Below the pieces are notes generated by a model. The model was not told where the DNA came from. It saw nothing but the letters and a program-made list of their open reading frames with translations, and did no database searches. A program made the position numbers and the translations under genes. A stretch of DNA of 64,000 bases. Source: Mycobacterium palustre. Lineage in GTDB: Bacteria > Actinomycetota > Actinomycetes > Mycobacteriales > Mycobacteriaceae. Positions 18,135-30,463 of the stretch are shown piece after piece (position 1 is the stretch's first letter; every line of letters starts with the position of its first letter). Location: assembly GCF_002101785.1 (NCBI RefSeq), contig NZ_LQPJ01000112.1:62001-126000 (forward strand), read 5' to 3'.

Positions 18135-19159
18135 TCGTCTTGGCCATCGAAACCTCTTGCGACGAAACGGGAGTCGGCATCGCGCGCCTCGACGGCGGCA
18201 CCGTGACCCTGCTGGCCGACGAGGTGGCCTCCAGCGTCGACGAACACGTCCGCTTCGGTGGGGTGGTTCCCGAGATCGCCTCCCGCGCGCATTTGGAGGC
18301 CCTCGGCCCCACTATGCGCCGCGCCCTGGCGGCGGCCGGCGTGACGAAACCCGACGTCGTCGCCGCCACCATCGGGCCCGGGCTGGCCGGCGCGCTGTTG
18401 GTGGGGGTGGCCGCGGCCAAGGCGTATGCCGCGGCGTGGGGGGTGCCGTTCTACGCCGTCAACCACCTGGGCGGGCACCTGGCCGCCGACGTCTACGAGC
18501 ACGGGCCGCTGCCCGAGTGCGTGGCGCTGCTGGTGTCCGGCGGGCACACCCACCTGCTGCACGTGCGGTCGCTGGGCGAACCGATCGTCGAGCTGGGAAG
18601 CACCGTCGACGACGCCGCCGGCGAGGCCTACGACAAGGTGGCGCGGCTGCTGGGGCTGGGCTACCCGGGCGGCAAGGCGCTCGACGACCTGGCCCGCGCC
18701 TGCGATCGCGACGCCGCGGAGATCCCGGCGTTCCCGCGCGGTATGACCGGCCCCGCCGACGACCCGTACGCCTTCAGCTTCTCGGGGCTGAAGACCGCCG
18801 TCGCGCGCTACGTGGAAAGCCATCCGGACGCCGCGAGCGCCGACGTCGCCGCCGGCTTCCAGGAGGCGGTCGCCGATGTGTTGACCAAGAAGGCGGTGCG
18901 CGCCGCGACGGACGTCGGCGTCCAGACCCTGCTGATCGCCGGGGGAGTGGCCGCCAACTCGCGGCTGCGCGAGCTGGCCACGCAGCGCTGCGCCGAGGCG
19001 GGCCTGACGCTGCGGATCCCGCGGCCGCGGCTGTGCATCGACAACGGCGCGATGATCGCCGCGTTCGCCGCGCACCTGCTGGCCGCCGGGGCCGCGCCGT
19101 CGCCGCTGGACGTCCCCAGCGATCCCGGCCTGCCGGTGCTAAAAGGCCAGGTGGCGTGA
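18131..19159 (+). CDS. tsaD: tRNA N6-adenosine threonylcarbamoyltransferase TsaD
   Basis: Transfers threonylcarbamoyl from its AMP adduct onto A37 of ANN-decoding tRNAs. The product has 342 residues. GTG 18131 overlaps rimI and gives [15 protein letters not shown]. Metal-binding histidines lie in [50 protein letters not shown] and [11 protein letters not shown] are family motifs. It ends the gene chain begun at nnrD or alr. The groES regulatory region starts 45 bases downstream. Confidence 0.96.
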   Translation: MIVLAIETSCDETGVGIARLDGGTVTLLADEVASSVDEHVRFGGVVPEIASRAHLEALGPTMRRALAAAGVTKPDVVAATIGPGLAGALLVGVAAAKAYAAAWGVPFYAVNHLGGHLAADVYEHGPLPECVALLVSGGHTHLLHVRSLGEPIVELGSTVDDAAGEAYDKVARLLGLGYPGGKALDDLARACDRDAAEIPAFPRGMTGPADDPYAFSFSGLKTAVARYVESHPDAASADVAAGFQEAVADVLTKKAVRAATDVGVQTLLIAGGVAANSRLRELATQRCAEAGLTLRIPRPRLCIDNGAMIAAFAAHLLAAGAAPSPLDVPSDPGLPVLKGQVA

Positions 19160-19204
19160 TCGCTTTGGGCGAACACGCGGGAAGCAGCGGGCCGCCCTTG
19201 AGTG

Positions 19205-19231
19205 CTAGCACTCTCCTGTATAGAGTGCTAG
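19205..19231 (+). promoter_or_regulatory. CIRCE operator (HrcA site) of groES-groEL1
   Basis: A perfect inverted repeat CTAGCACTC, 9 bases, GAGTGCTAG, matching the CIRCE consensus TTAGCACTC-N9-GAGTGCTAA except for the outermost base of each arm. The left arm is also half of a 14-base palindrome, GAGTGCTAGCACTC at 19200-19213, so three half-sites are present. It lies about 170 bases upstream of the groES GTG, leaving a long leader. HrcA repression of the heat-shock operon is the established role of CIRCE. Confidence 0.93.
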
Positions 19232-19397
19232 GTGGCAATCGGACGATCCCCTGTGCCGGCACCCGCGACGACGGCGCGAGGGCACGAACGAATGCCGATC
19301 ACCTGATAAATCGGACGGTTCGGGGCACGCTCGGACCGGCCGCCCAACCCCGGTCCGGATTCCCGGACCCGCTACCAATTACTGGAGGGCTCCAATC

Positions 19398-19700
19398 GTG
19401 GCGAAGGTGAACATCAAGCCACTCGAGGACAAGATCCTCGTGCAGGCCAACGAGGCCGAGACCACGACCGCGTCCGGTCTGGTCATTCCTGACACCGCCA
19501 AGGAGAAGCCGCAGGAAGGCACCGTCGTGGCAGTCGGCCCCGGCCGGTGGGACGAGGACGGCGAGAAGCGTATTCCGCTCGACGTGTCGGAGGGTGACAC
19601 CGTCATCTACAGCAAGTACGGCGGCACCGAGATCAAGTACAACGGCGAGGAATACCTGATTTTGTCGGCACGCGACGTGCTGGCCGTCGTATCCAAGTAA
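19398..19700 (+). CDS. groES: co-chaperonin GroES
   Basis: 10-kDa co-chaperonin that caps GroEL. The product has 100 residues, starting [16 protein letters not shown], with the mobile loop [30 protein letters not shown] and a C-terminal [13 protein letters not shown]. The GTG start follows GGAGGGC by about 8 bases. groEL1 lies 84 bases downstream, presumably in one transcript. Confidence 0.98.
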   Translation: MAKVNIKPLEDKILVQANEAETTTASGLVIPDTAKEKPQEGTVVAVGPGRWDEDGEKRIPLDVSEGDTVIYSKYGGTEIKYNGEEYLILSARDVLAVVSK

Positions 19701-19775
19701 CTCGCGTCCCGCCCCGGCGATCCCTGCGTTGCTACGCGGGTGATTTCCGGGGCGGCATGCGTTCGTAGCCGGTGA

Positions 19776-21404
<1,629 letters not shown>

Positions 21405-21422
21405 GTGGCGCTAGAAACGCAC

Positions 21423-21467
21423 CGAAACGAATGACCCCACGTCTTTCACGGGGGGTCATTCGTTTCG
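21423..21467. terminator. hairpin terminator between groEL1 and the convergent lipoprotein gene
   Basis: A perfect 16-base stem (CGAAACGAATGACCCC at 21423-21438 with its complement at 21452-21467) and a 13-base loop begin 19 bases after the groEL1 stop. No long U-run follows, which is common for mycobacterial terminators. It lies between converging genes, so it can act on both strands. Confidence 0.8.
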
Positions 21468-21496
21468 TTGGAACACGGCGCGCGAGCTGATGGAAC

Positions 21497-21883
21497 TTAC
21501 CGACATTTGACGTTGAGCTGGAAGGGTTTCGGTGGACTCGAGTCCTTCGTGTCCTCTGGGACCGCCTCGCCGGTGATTTCATACATGCCGTCGTGTTCGG
21601 AGACCTTCGCGTCGCGTGCGACGAGCGACTTTCCGGTCGAGTTACCCAGATCTATGTCCCTCACGCCGGAACCTCCCGGCGCGAGGCGGACGTCGATGCC
21701 CGCGGGCAAGTCTCCCACCGTGATGACGTCACCGCCGGCGTGAGAACTACACGAAATCGCACCCCGAACGTCCTGCTTCTTGTCCCCGATTACGAGGCTG
21801 ACGTCATCGCCCGGCACGGTCGAGCAACCAGCCACCCATGACAGGCTGGCCGCCGAAATCAACAACACCGCCAGTCGTTGCAC
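21497..21883 (-). CDS. LpqH-family (19-kDa antigen-like) lipoprotein
   Basis: A 128-residue putative secreted lipoprotein. From GTG 21883 the signal peptide is MQRLAVLLISAASLSWVAG, with lipobox VAGC and acylated Cys20; GGAG lies about 6 bases upstream. A GTG at 21922 would add 13 polar residues ahead. The mature domain has two further cysteines (AISCSSH and the C-terminal VKCR) and the pattern GDLPAGIDVRLAPG, DAKVSEHDGMYEITGEA, as in the Mycobacterium 19-kDa lipoprotein antigen family. Those proteins are surface TLR2 ligands; the precise role is unknown. The frame stays open to about 22189, but that part overlaps a degenerate groEL remnant. Confidence 0.75.
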   Translation of the reverse strand: MQRLAVLLISAASLSWVAGCSTVPGDDVSLVIGDKKQDVRGAISCSSHAGGDVITVGDLPAGIDVRLAPGGSGVRDIDLGNSTGKSLVARDAKVSEHDGMYEITGEAVPEDTKDSSPPKPFQLNVKCR

Positions 21884-21979
21884 TGCTCCGCTCCGATGGC
21901 CGTCGGAATTGTCATTCAACACACCCAAGACGTGAGTGACTGCCGGACAACGAAATAATGCTTGGGCTGTACGTCCTGC

Positions 21980-22045
21980 ACCGCCGAGACGGCCGCTGTC
22001 GAGAAGTCGGCTGAGGAGGACGACCACGGCCTCGGTCATCTGGCC
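21980..22045 (+). pseudogene. remnant of a groEL C-terminus
   Basis: Read on the + strand in one frame, this stretch gives TAETAAVEKSAEEDDHG then LGHLAG. Aligned with one gap to the GroEL1 tail ([21 protein letters not shown]) it matches at about 14 of 21 positions, including the unusual DDHG-GH run. It has no start codon or chaperonin body upstream. It lies about 580 bases downstream of groEL1 on the same strand, so a decayed tandem duplicate is the simplest reading. Confidence 0.5.
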
Positions 22046-22164
22046 GGGGGGTTTTCGTGGCTCAGCCGCGGGTTTCCGTCCGCGGTTGATCTTGGCAATC
22101 AAAAGACGTACTAGCCCGCCCGCGGCGATTGTTAAGCTGGCTACACCATGAGGGGGGCACGAGC

Positions 22165-22902
22165 GTGAGCTATCCGCAGCAGTGGCCACCGCAGCCGCCG
22201 CGGTACCCGCAGCAGTACCCGCCGCAATGGCCCGCGACGTACCCGCCGCCGGTTCCAGCGCCGGCTCGCGCGCCGCGCAAGACCAATGTCGCGCTGATAG
22301 TTCTGCTTTCGGTGGCGGCGATGATCGTTCTCGTACCGGTGGCGTTGGTCGGGTTCTTCGTGGTGCAGGACATGGCCCGCGACGGGCGCGGCGAAAGCCG
22401 GAAAGCCGCCTCCCCGGGGGACTTCGACGTCGTGTGCGATGGCGGGTCGATCAGCAACGCCGCCGCGTACGGCAAGCCGTACAAGATCGCGGCGTTCGCC
22501 CCGGACGACGAGCCGGACCCGATGCGCGAAATCACAGGTGTCCACTGGCGCGCGGTGACACTCGATGCCGGTGCCGATTACCGGATGAACACCGACGACC
22601 TCCAGTCCACGAATGTCGTTGCCTGCCTTACCCGTAAATCCGGTACCGAGGTGAAGTCCCGCACCTGCGACATGAAGACGGACGCCGGCGAACACGTCGG
22701 CATCGACTACTACGCCGTGCAGTACGACATCGAACTCCGCGAGGCGCGGACCGGCAAGCACATCGAACAACTGGGAACGGTCGACGGTCCCACGACCAGC
22801 TGCCCGTTCTATGTGTGGGTCAACAAACGCGATCGGAAGACATACGCGGAACCCGATGCCGCGGCGGTGAGTGCCAAGCTCGCCGAATTCGCGCATCGGT
22901 GA
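22165..22902 (+). CDS. proline-rich single-pass membrane protein
   Basis: A 245-residue protein of unknown function. GTG 22165 follows GAGGGGGG by 7 bases; the open frame extends 12 codons further without support. Residues 1-42 are Pro/Gln/Tyr-rich and presumably cytoplasmic. A basic stop (RAPRKTN) is followed by a transmembrane helix at about 44-70 (VALIVLLSVAAMIVLVPVAL). The outer ~170-residue domain has four cysteines (VVCDGG, VACLTR, RTCDMK, TSCPFY), which could make two disulfides in the cell wall. Similar Pro-rich-tail/TM/extracellular proteins are frequent in mycobacteria. Confidence 0.75.
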   Translation: MSYPQQWPPQPPRYPQQYPPQWPATYPPPVPAPARAPRKTNVALIVLLSVAAMIVLVPVALVGFFVVQDMARDGRGESRKAASPGDFDVVCDGGSISNAAAYGKPYKIAAFAPDDEPDPMREITGVHWRAVTLDAGADYRMNTDDLQSTNVVACLTRKSGTEVKSRTCDMKTDAGEHVGIDYYAVQYDIELREARTGKHIEQLGTVDGPTTSCPFYVWVNKRDRKTYAEPDAAAVSAKLAEFAHR

Positions 22903-23062
22903 CACCCATGGGGTGCTTCGCCGCCGGGGCCGCCTGCGTCCAGACATAAATCACGCACACTCACCTCGGCGTGTCGTCGCAGACGTCGACGTGTCGCGAT
23001 GGCCTGTGATCGACGGCCGACCCCCGGAATGCGAACGGCGCCCGACGGCGTTGCAACAATGC

Positions 23063-24013
23063 GTGACTATTCGCCTCGGATTGCAGATTCCCAACTTCTC
23101 CTACGGCACACCGGTTGCCGAACTGTTCCCCGCCGTCCAGGCTCAGGCCCGAGAGGCCGAGGCCGCGGGGTTCGACACCGTCCTGCTGATGGACCACTTC
23201 TACCAACTGCCGGGGCTCGGTGAGCCCGACGAACCCATGCTGGAGGCCTACACCGCGCTGGGCGCCCTGGCCACGTCGGTCGAGCGGGTGCAGCTGTCGA
23301 CGTTGGTGACCGGCAACACCTATCGCAACCCGACCCTGCTCGCCAAGGAGATCACGACGCTGGACGTCGTCAGCGCGGGGCGCGCGATCCTCGGCATCGG
23401 GGCGGGATGGTTCGAGCTGGAGCACCGGCAACTGGGCTTCGAGTTCGGCACGTTCACCGAGCGGTTCGAAAAGCTCGAGGAGGCGCTGCAGATCGTCGTC
23501 CCGATGCTGCACGGCGAGCGACCCAGCTTGTCCGGCAAGTGGTATCACACCGAGGGCGCGATCAACGAGCCGCGGTATCGGGACCACATTCCGGTCATGC
23601 TCGGCGGGAGCGGCGAAAAGAAGACGTTCCGGCTGGCCGCCCGCTACGCCGACCACCTCAACATCATCGCCGACATCGACCAGCTGCCCGGCAAGCTCAG
23701 CGTGCTGCGGCAGCGCTGCGCCGAAATCGACAGGAACCCGGCAACTTTGGAAACCAGCGCCCTGTTGACGATCGTGCTCGACGGCTACGGCGCCCCCAGC
23801 AACATCGGCGAGGCTCAGGGCGGCCGCGCCATCGCGGGCACGCCCCAGCAGGTGGCCGACGAGATTCAGCGCCGGGTGCTCGGCGCGGGCATCGACGGCG
23901 TGATCGTCAACCTGCCGACGCATCGCTACACGCCCGGTGTCATCACAGCGGTAGGGGAGGCCCTCAAGCCACTGGTCGACGCGCAGTCGGGTAATCGGGT
24001 CACGGCGCACTGA
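23063..24013 (+). CDS. LLM-class F420-dependent oxidoreductase
   Basis: A 316-residue luciferase-like oxidoreductase. GTG 23063 gives TIRLGLQIPNFSYG, the normal beginning of the fold; an in-frame extension exists but is not conserved in character. Family motifs: AREAEAAGFDTVLLMDHFYQ, LLAKEITTLDVVSAGRAILG followed by IGAGWFELEHRQLGF, and HIPVMLGGSGEKKTFRLAAR. Use of F420 is inferred from the genus. It stands alone between the membrane protein and whiB3, an interval that is not in M. tuberculosis as I recall. Confidence 0.87.
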   Translation: MTIRLGLQIPNFSYGTPVAELFPAVQAQAREAEAAGFDTVLLMDHFYQLPGLGEPDEPMLEAYTALGALATSVERVQLSTLVTGNTYRNPTLLAKEITTLDVVSAGRAILGIGAGWFELEHRQLGFEFGTFTERFEKLEEALQIVVPMLHGERPSLSGKWYHTEGAINEPRYRDHIPVMLGGSGEKKTFRLAARYADHLNIIADIDQLPGKLSVLRQRCAEIDRNPATLETSALLTIVLDGYGAPSNIGEAQGGRAIAGTPQQVADEIQRRVLGAGIDGVIVNLPTHRYTPGVITAVGEALKPLVDAQSGNRVTAH

Positions 24014-24142
24014 GCAGAGCCGCGCGTCCTCGCACGCAGCCTGTTGATCGTGGAGCGGCGCGGGCGGGTGATGCGCTCGCCTTGTCGCCCAGTCGACGGG
24101 GAGCACACGTGCGGCGAGTGGGATGGCTCAAATCGCTCGCGG

Positions 24143-24451
24143 TCAGGCCGACCGGCGGATGCCGCGCCCGCGGCCGATGTCGCCCTTCAGGAGGAGGTCG
24201 CGCTCGGACTCCGACAGGCCACCCCAAACGCCGTACGGCTCACCGACTTCCAGCGCGTGGGAACGGCATTCCTGGATGACCGGGCACTGGCGGCACATCT
24301 CCTTGGCCCGCTGCTCGCGTTGCATGCGGGCGCGGCCCCGCTCCCCGTCGGGGTGGAAGAACATCGAAGAGTCGACGCCGCGGCACAGGCCTTGCAGTTG
24401 CCAGTTCCAGATGTCGGCGTTGGGTCCAGGTAGCTGCTCCGGCTGTGGCAT
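24143..24451 (-). CDS. whiB3: redox-sensing iron-sulfur regulator WhiB3
   Basis: A 102-residue WhiB-family protein beginning MPQPEQLPGPNADIWNWQLQ. Four cysteines (23, 53, 56, 62; pattern C-x29-C-x2-C-x5-C) ligate a [4Fe-4S] cluster sensitive to O2 and NO. The GVWGGLSESERD turn binds the sigma factor, and the basic tail GRGRGIRRSA contacts DNA. In M. tuberculosis WhiB3 steers lipid and redox metabolism in the host. The inner ATG is used because it matches the known protein; a start 7 codons upstream exists. Confidence 0.96.
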   Translation of the reverse strand: MPQPEQLPGPNADIWNWQLQGLCRGVDSSMFFHPDGERGRARMQREQRAKEMCRQCPVIQECRSHALEVGEPYGVWGGLSESERDLLLKGDIGRGRGIRRSA

Positions 24452-24789
24452 TGGATCGTTCCCTCTCTGCACGGCATCGCCCGCAGCGTCGGGCTGGCGA
24501 AGTGATTGTGCAACCGATTTCGGAGTGGGGTCACCGATGACTACCCGTCAACGGTAGAACTTAGGACCGACCGCGAATTTCCGTCAATAGCCACTTAGCC
24601 CGGCAAAATATGTAACCGTTAGAGCAGAATTAACTCATCGTTCATCTGTCACCGATTTACCGGCCGACAACCGTGCTACCAGGAGCTTCACCGAACCGTG
24701 ATTTCCCAGCTCAGGCCGTCGGAAAGTGGCGAGAGCAATTAGCGCGCCGCCGATCATAATTAACAGCTCGGTAACACAAACAGCACGAA
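24452..24789. other. divergent promoter region of whiB3 and the Rv3415c homologue
   Basis: 338 bases with clearly lower GC than the coding flanks, as expected for a regulatory region serving two divergent genes. No ORF with mycobacterial codon use, no tRNA and no strong hairpin is seen. Long untranslated leaders are known for whiB genes, and the distance fits one. I cannot assign a specific operator. Confidence 0.55.
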
Positions 24790-25620
24790 GTGTTTACTAC
24801 CATCACCGTGATTGAAACTGGTCACACTTCCACGATCGAGCAAAAGCTCGCCGCGGCCGCCTTCGGGGACCGCCCCGGCACCTGGCCGCTGCCGGCGGCG
24901 GCCACGCCGCAGCAGCTGTGGTGGCGCGCCGTCGCCGCCGGCGGCCAGGGCCGCTACGGCAGCGCCTACCGCGACCTGGAGTTGCTGCGGCGCGCCGTCG
25001 CGGCGGGCCCGCTGCTGTCGCTGGCCCACAGCACGCGGGGATCGTTCCTGCGCCAGCTCGGCTGGCATGCGTCGGCCCGCGGCTGGGACGGGCGCGCGCT
25101 GGCGCTGGCCGGTGACCACCCCGAGGCCCGCGCCGACGCGCTGATCGGTCTGGCGGCCGACGCGCTGGGCGTCGGCCGCTTCGCCGCGGCGGCAACGCTG
25201 TTGGCGCGGGCGGACCCGACGCCCGGCGCCGTGCCGGATCGCCTGCCGGTGCGCCGCGGGTGGGTGGCCGCCGAGCTGGCGATGGCCTCCGGCGACGGCC
25301 GAACCGCCGTGCGCCACGCGGAGGCGGCGGTCGATCTCGCCGCAACCATGGCCCCGGCGTCGGTGCGGCACCGCGTCAAGAGCGACGTGGTGCTGGCCGC
25401 CGCGCTGTGCAGCGCCGGCAGCGTCGAACGCGCCCGCGTCGTCGCGGACGCCGCGCTGCGGGCCACAGAAGAGCTGAACCTGATACCGCTTCGGTGGGCG
25501 CTGGCGTGCTTGCTGATCGATATCGAAAGCGACACGTTTTCGGCACGGAAGCTGCACGAAATTCGGGATGTCTGCGCAGGCCAGGTGCGGCGCGCCGGGG
25601 GCGCGTGGCGTTCCGCTTGA
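24790..25620 (+). CDS. Ala-rich helical-repeat protein upstream of sigD (Rv3415c-like)
   Basis: A 276-residue cytosolic protein of unknown function. It is made of Ala/Arg/Leu-rich helix pairs with TPR-like spacing, for example YRDLELLRRAVAAGPLLSLA and RADALIGLAADALGVGRFAA, so a protein-binding scaffold is likely. GTG 24790 is used; GTG 24808 would remove six residues, and neither has a good ribosome site. It immediately precedes sigD in the same frame, the order of Rv3415c-sigD in M. tuberculosis. Confidence 0.75.
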   Translation: MFTTITVIETGHTSTIEQKLAAAAFGDRPGTWPLPAAATPQQLWWRAVAAGGQGRYGSAYRDLELLRRAVAAGPLLSLAHSTRGSFLRQLGWHASARGWDGRALALAGDHPEARADALIGLAADALGVGRFAAAATLLARADPTPGAVPDRLPVRRGWVAAELAMASGDGRTAVRHAEAAVDLAATMAPASVRHRVKSDVVLAAALCSAGSVERARVVADAALRATEELNLIPLRWALACLLIDIESDTFSARKLHEIRDVCAGQVRRAGGAWRSA

Positions 25621-25701
25621 AACGGCCCTCCGACCGTTATTGTCATTTGGTTAGTTAGCCCGCGATGTGTCCCATTCGTAACGTTGGAGCTACCGCCGTC
25701 G

Positions 25702-26277
25702 ATGACAATTCAAGGGGAGCGTCTCGACGCTGTCGTTGCGGAGGCCGTGGCGGGGGACAGGAACGCACTACGGGAGGTGCTGGAGACCATCCGTCCGATC
25801 GTCGTGCGATATTGCCGGGCGCGGGTCGGCACGGTCGATCGGGGTGGCCTGTCGGCAGACGACGTAGCTCAGGAGGTGTGCTTGGCCACCATCACCGCGC
25901 TGCCGCGGTACCGGGAGCGGGGCCGCCCTTTTCTGGCCTTCCTGTACGGCATCGCGGCCCACAAGGTCGCCGACGCCCATCGGGCCGCGGGCCGCGACCT
26001 CGCCTACCCCTCCGAAACGATCCCCGAGCGCTGGTCGCCCGACGCGGGTCCGGAGCAGCGGGCGATCGAGGCCGATTCGGTCAGCCGGATGAACGAGTTG
26101 CTCGAGATCCTGCCCGCCAAGCAGCGCGAGATCCTGATCCTGCGGGTGGTCGTCGGCCTGTCGGCCGAGGAGACCGCCGCCGCCGTCGGCAGCACCACGG
26201 GCGCCGTCCGGGTCGCCCAGCACCGGGCGCTGTCGCGGCTCAAGTCCGAGATCGTCGCGGCAGGTGACTATGCCTGA
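25702..26277 (+). CDS. sigD: ECF RNA polymerase sigma factor SigD
   Basis: A 191-residue group 4 sigma factor. Region 2 includes ADDVAQEVCLATITALPRYR with GRPFLAFLYGIAAHKVADAH; region 4 holds LPAKQREILILRVVVGLSAE and the recognition helix GSTTGAVRVAQHRALSRLK. ATG 25702 is used; the frame is open further up with a TTG at 25684, and the residues VTLELPPS there look conserved, so a longer N-terminus is possible. SigD is tied to the stringent response and late growth in M. tuberculosis. The 3' end overlaps rsdA by 14 bases. Confidence 0.95.
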   Translation: MTIQGERLDAVVAEAVAGDRNALREVLETIRPIVVRYCRARVGTVDRGGLSADDVAQEVCLATITALPRYRERGRPFLAFLYGIAAHKVADAHRAAGRDLAYPSETIPERWSPDAGPEQRAIEADSVSRMNELLEILPAKQREILILRVVVGLSAEETAAAVGSTTGAVRVAQHRALSRLKSEIVAAGDYA

Positions 26278-27106
26278 GTTCGGTTACGCGATGCCCGACC
26301 AACCGGCCCTCGACGAGTTGGCGCGCACCGATCTGCTCCTCGACGCGCTCGCCGAGCGCCGCCCGGTCGACCTCGACGACCCCAACGACGACGCGCTGGC
26401 CGTTTTGATGGGCGACTGGCGCGACGACCTGCGGTGGCCACCGGCCAGCGCGCTGGTGTCGCCCGAAGAGGCCGTGGAGGCGCTGCGCGCCGGGCTGGCC
26501 GAGCGCCGCCGCGCCCGCCGCGGCCTGGCGACGGTCGGGTCGGTCGCCGCGACCCTGCTGGTGCTCAGCGGGTTCGGTGCCATGGTGGTCGAGGCCCGCC
26601 CCGGCGACACCCTCTACGGCCTGCACGCGATGTTCTTCGACCAGCCGCGGGTCAACGACAGCCAGATCGAGCTGTCGGCCAAGGCCGATTTGGCAAAGGT
26701 CCAGCAAATGATCGACCAGGGCCAATGGGCCCAGGCCCAAAATCAGCTGGCCGAGGTCAGCAGCACCGTGCAATCCATGAACGACGGGGCCAGCAGGCAC
26801 GACCTGATGAACGAGGTCAACCTGCTCAACACCCGGGTGGAATCGCGCAACCCGAACGCGACGCTGCCGCCGTCGGCCACGAGGGCGCCGAGCGCCCCGG
26901 CCGCCTCGACCACGCCGCCCTCGACCACGCCTTCCGCCAAGCCGTCGAGCGCGGCGGCCACGACGCCCCCGTCCGCGAGTCCGTCCGTGACGCCGTCATC
27001 GGGCCCCTCGGCGACCACCACGACGACGAGCCCGTCCTCGGGCCGGCACCACCACCACGGGCACACGACCACGCCGTCGACGCAGGCACCCGACGACACG
27101 CCCTGA
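26264..27106 (+). CDS. rsdA: anti-sigma-D factor RsdA
   Basis: A 280-residue membrane anti-sigma factor holding SigD inactive. The N-terminal sigma-binding segment contains ALDELARTDLLLDALAE and DDALAVLMGDWRDDLRWPP. A single transmembrane helix lies at about residues 90-108 (ATVGSVAATLLVLSGFGAMV). Outside are ARPGDTLYGLHAMFFDQPRV and a helical region, then a Ser/Thr/Pro-rich tail with a His run (RHHHHGH). The known mechanism is regulated proteolysis releasing SigD. GTG 26264 overlaps sigD; an ATG two codons in is possible. Confidence 0.92.
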   Translation: MTMPEFGYAMPDQPALDELARTDLLLDALAERRPVDLDDPNDDALAVLMGDWRDDLRWPPASALVSPEEAVEALRAGLAERRRARRGLATVGSVAATLLVLSGFGAMVVEARPGDTLYGLHAMFFDQPRVNDSQIELSAKADLAKVQQMIDQGQWAQAQNQLAEVSSTVQSMNDGASRHDLMNEVNLLNTRVESRNPNATLPPSATRAPSAPAASTTPPSTTPSAKPSSAAATTPPSASPSVTPSSGPSATTTTTSPSSGRHHHHGHTTTPSTQAPDDTP

Positions 27107-27132
27107 CGCGCGCGGGCCGGCCTGCGGGCCGT

Positions 27133-29304
<2,172 letters not shown>

Positions 29305-29318
29305 ACAGCGAACTGGCC

Positions 29319-30446
29319 ATGGTCGAGATCGGGATGGGCCGGGTCGCCCGTCGCACTTACGAACTCAGCGAAATCAGCATCGTGCCGTCGCGGCGCACCC
29401 GCTCGTCGCAGGACGTCTCGACGGCGTGGCAACTCGACGCCTACCGGTTTGAGATCCCGGTGATCGCGCACCCGACCGATGCCCTGGTGTCGCCGGAATT
29501 CGCCATCGAGCTCGGCCGCCTCGGCGGGCTGGGCGTGCTCAATGGCGAGGGGCTCATCGGCCGGCACGCCGACGTGGAGGCCAAGATCGCCCAGCTGATC
29601 GAGGCCGCCGAGAAGGAGCCCGAACCCTCCGCGGCGATCCGGCTGCTGCAGGAGCTGCACGCCGCGCCGTTGGACCCCGACCTGCTGGGGTCGGCGGTGG
29701 CCCGCATCCGCGAGGCGGGGGTGACCACCGCGGTGCGCGTCAGCCCGCAAAACGCGCAGGCGCTCACGCCGGTGCTGCTGCAGGCCGGCATCGACCTGCT
29801 GGTCATCCAGGGCACCATCGTCTCCGCGGAGCGGGTGGCGAACGACGGCGAGCCGCTGAACCTGAAAACCTTCATCTCCGAGCTCGACGTCCCGGTGGTC
29901 GCCGGCGGGGTGCTCGACCACCGCACCGCGCTGCACCTGATGCGCACCGGCGCCGCGGGCGTCATCGTCGGCTACGGCTCGACGCGCGGCGTGACCACCA
30001 GCGACGAGGTGCTGGGCATCAGCGTGCCGATGGCCACCGCGATCGCCGACGCCGCCGCCGCGCGCCGCGAATACCTCGACGAGACCGGCGGCCGCTACGT
30101 GCACGTGCTGGCCGACGGCGACATCCACACCTCCGGCGAGCTGGCCAAGGCCATCGCCTGCGGCGCCGACGCGGTGGTGCTGGGCACGCCGCTGGCCGAG
30201 GCCGCCGAGGCCCTGGGCGGCGGGTGGTTCTGGCCGGCGGCCGCGGCGCACCCGTCGTTGCCGCGCGGCGCCCTGCTGCAGATCGCCGTCGGCGAGCGCC
30301 AGCCGCTGGCGCGCGTGCTGGGCGGCCCGTCCGACGACCCGTTCGGCAGCCTGAACCTGGTCGGCGGCCTGCGCCGGTCGATGGCCAAGGCCGGCTACTG
30401 CGACCTCAAGGAGTTCCAGAAGGTCGGGCTCACGGTCGGCAGCTGA
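29319..30446 (+). CDS. guaB3: GuaB3-type IMP dehydrogenase-family protein
   Basis: A 375-residue IMPDH/GMP-reductase-like barrel. ATG 29319 (MVEIGMGRVARRTYELSEIS) matches the known length; GTG 29301, overlapping the guaB2 stop, would add six residues. It lacks CBS domains, and the loop equivalent to the catalytic cysteine loop reads VGYGSTRGVTTSDEVLG without cysteine, so it cannot act as a classical IMPDH. VVAGGVLDHRTALHLMRTGA and HVLADGDIHTSGELAKAIAC are GuaB3-specific. In M. tuberculosis choD follows directly; here an inserted unit comes first. Confidence 0.93.
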   Translation: MVEIGMGRVARRTYELSEISIVPSRRTRSSQDVSTAWQLDAYRFEIPVIAHPTDALVSPEFAIELGRLGGLGVLNGEGLIGRHADVEAKIAQLIEAAEKEPEPSAAIRLLQELHAAPLDPDLLGSAVARIREAGVTTAVRVSPQNAQALTPVLLQAGIDLLVIQGTIVSAERVANDGEPLNLKTFISELDVPVVAGGVLDHRTALHLMRTGAAGVIVGYGSTRGVTTSDEVLGISVPMATAIADAAAARREYLDETGGRYVHVLADGDIHTSGELAKAIACGADAVVLGTPLAEAAEALGGGWFWPAAAAHPSLPRGALLQIAVGERQPLARVLGGPSDDPFGSLNLVGGLRRSMAKAGYCDLKEFQKVGLTVGS

Positions 30447-30463
30447 AAGCCGGCCGCGGCCGG

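Noticed and set aside
21905..22189. Upstream 100 codons of the lipoprotein frame as a longer N-terminus
   Set aside because: They would place a signal peptide in the middle of the protein, and the stretch overlaps the groEL remnant; the GTG right before the hydrophobic segment is preferred.
25621..25701. N-terminal extension of sigD
   Set aside because: The frame is open and some residues (VTLELPPS) look conserved, but the only start codon there is TTG 25684 with no ribosome site; recorded as an alternative in the sigD entry.
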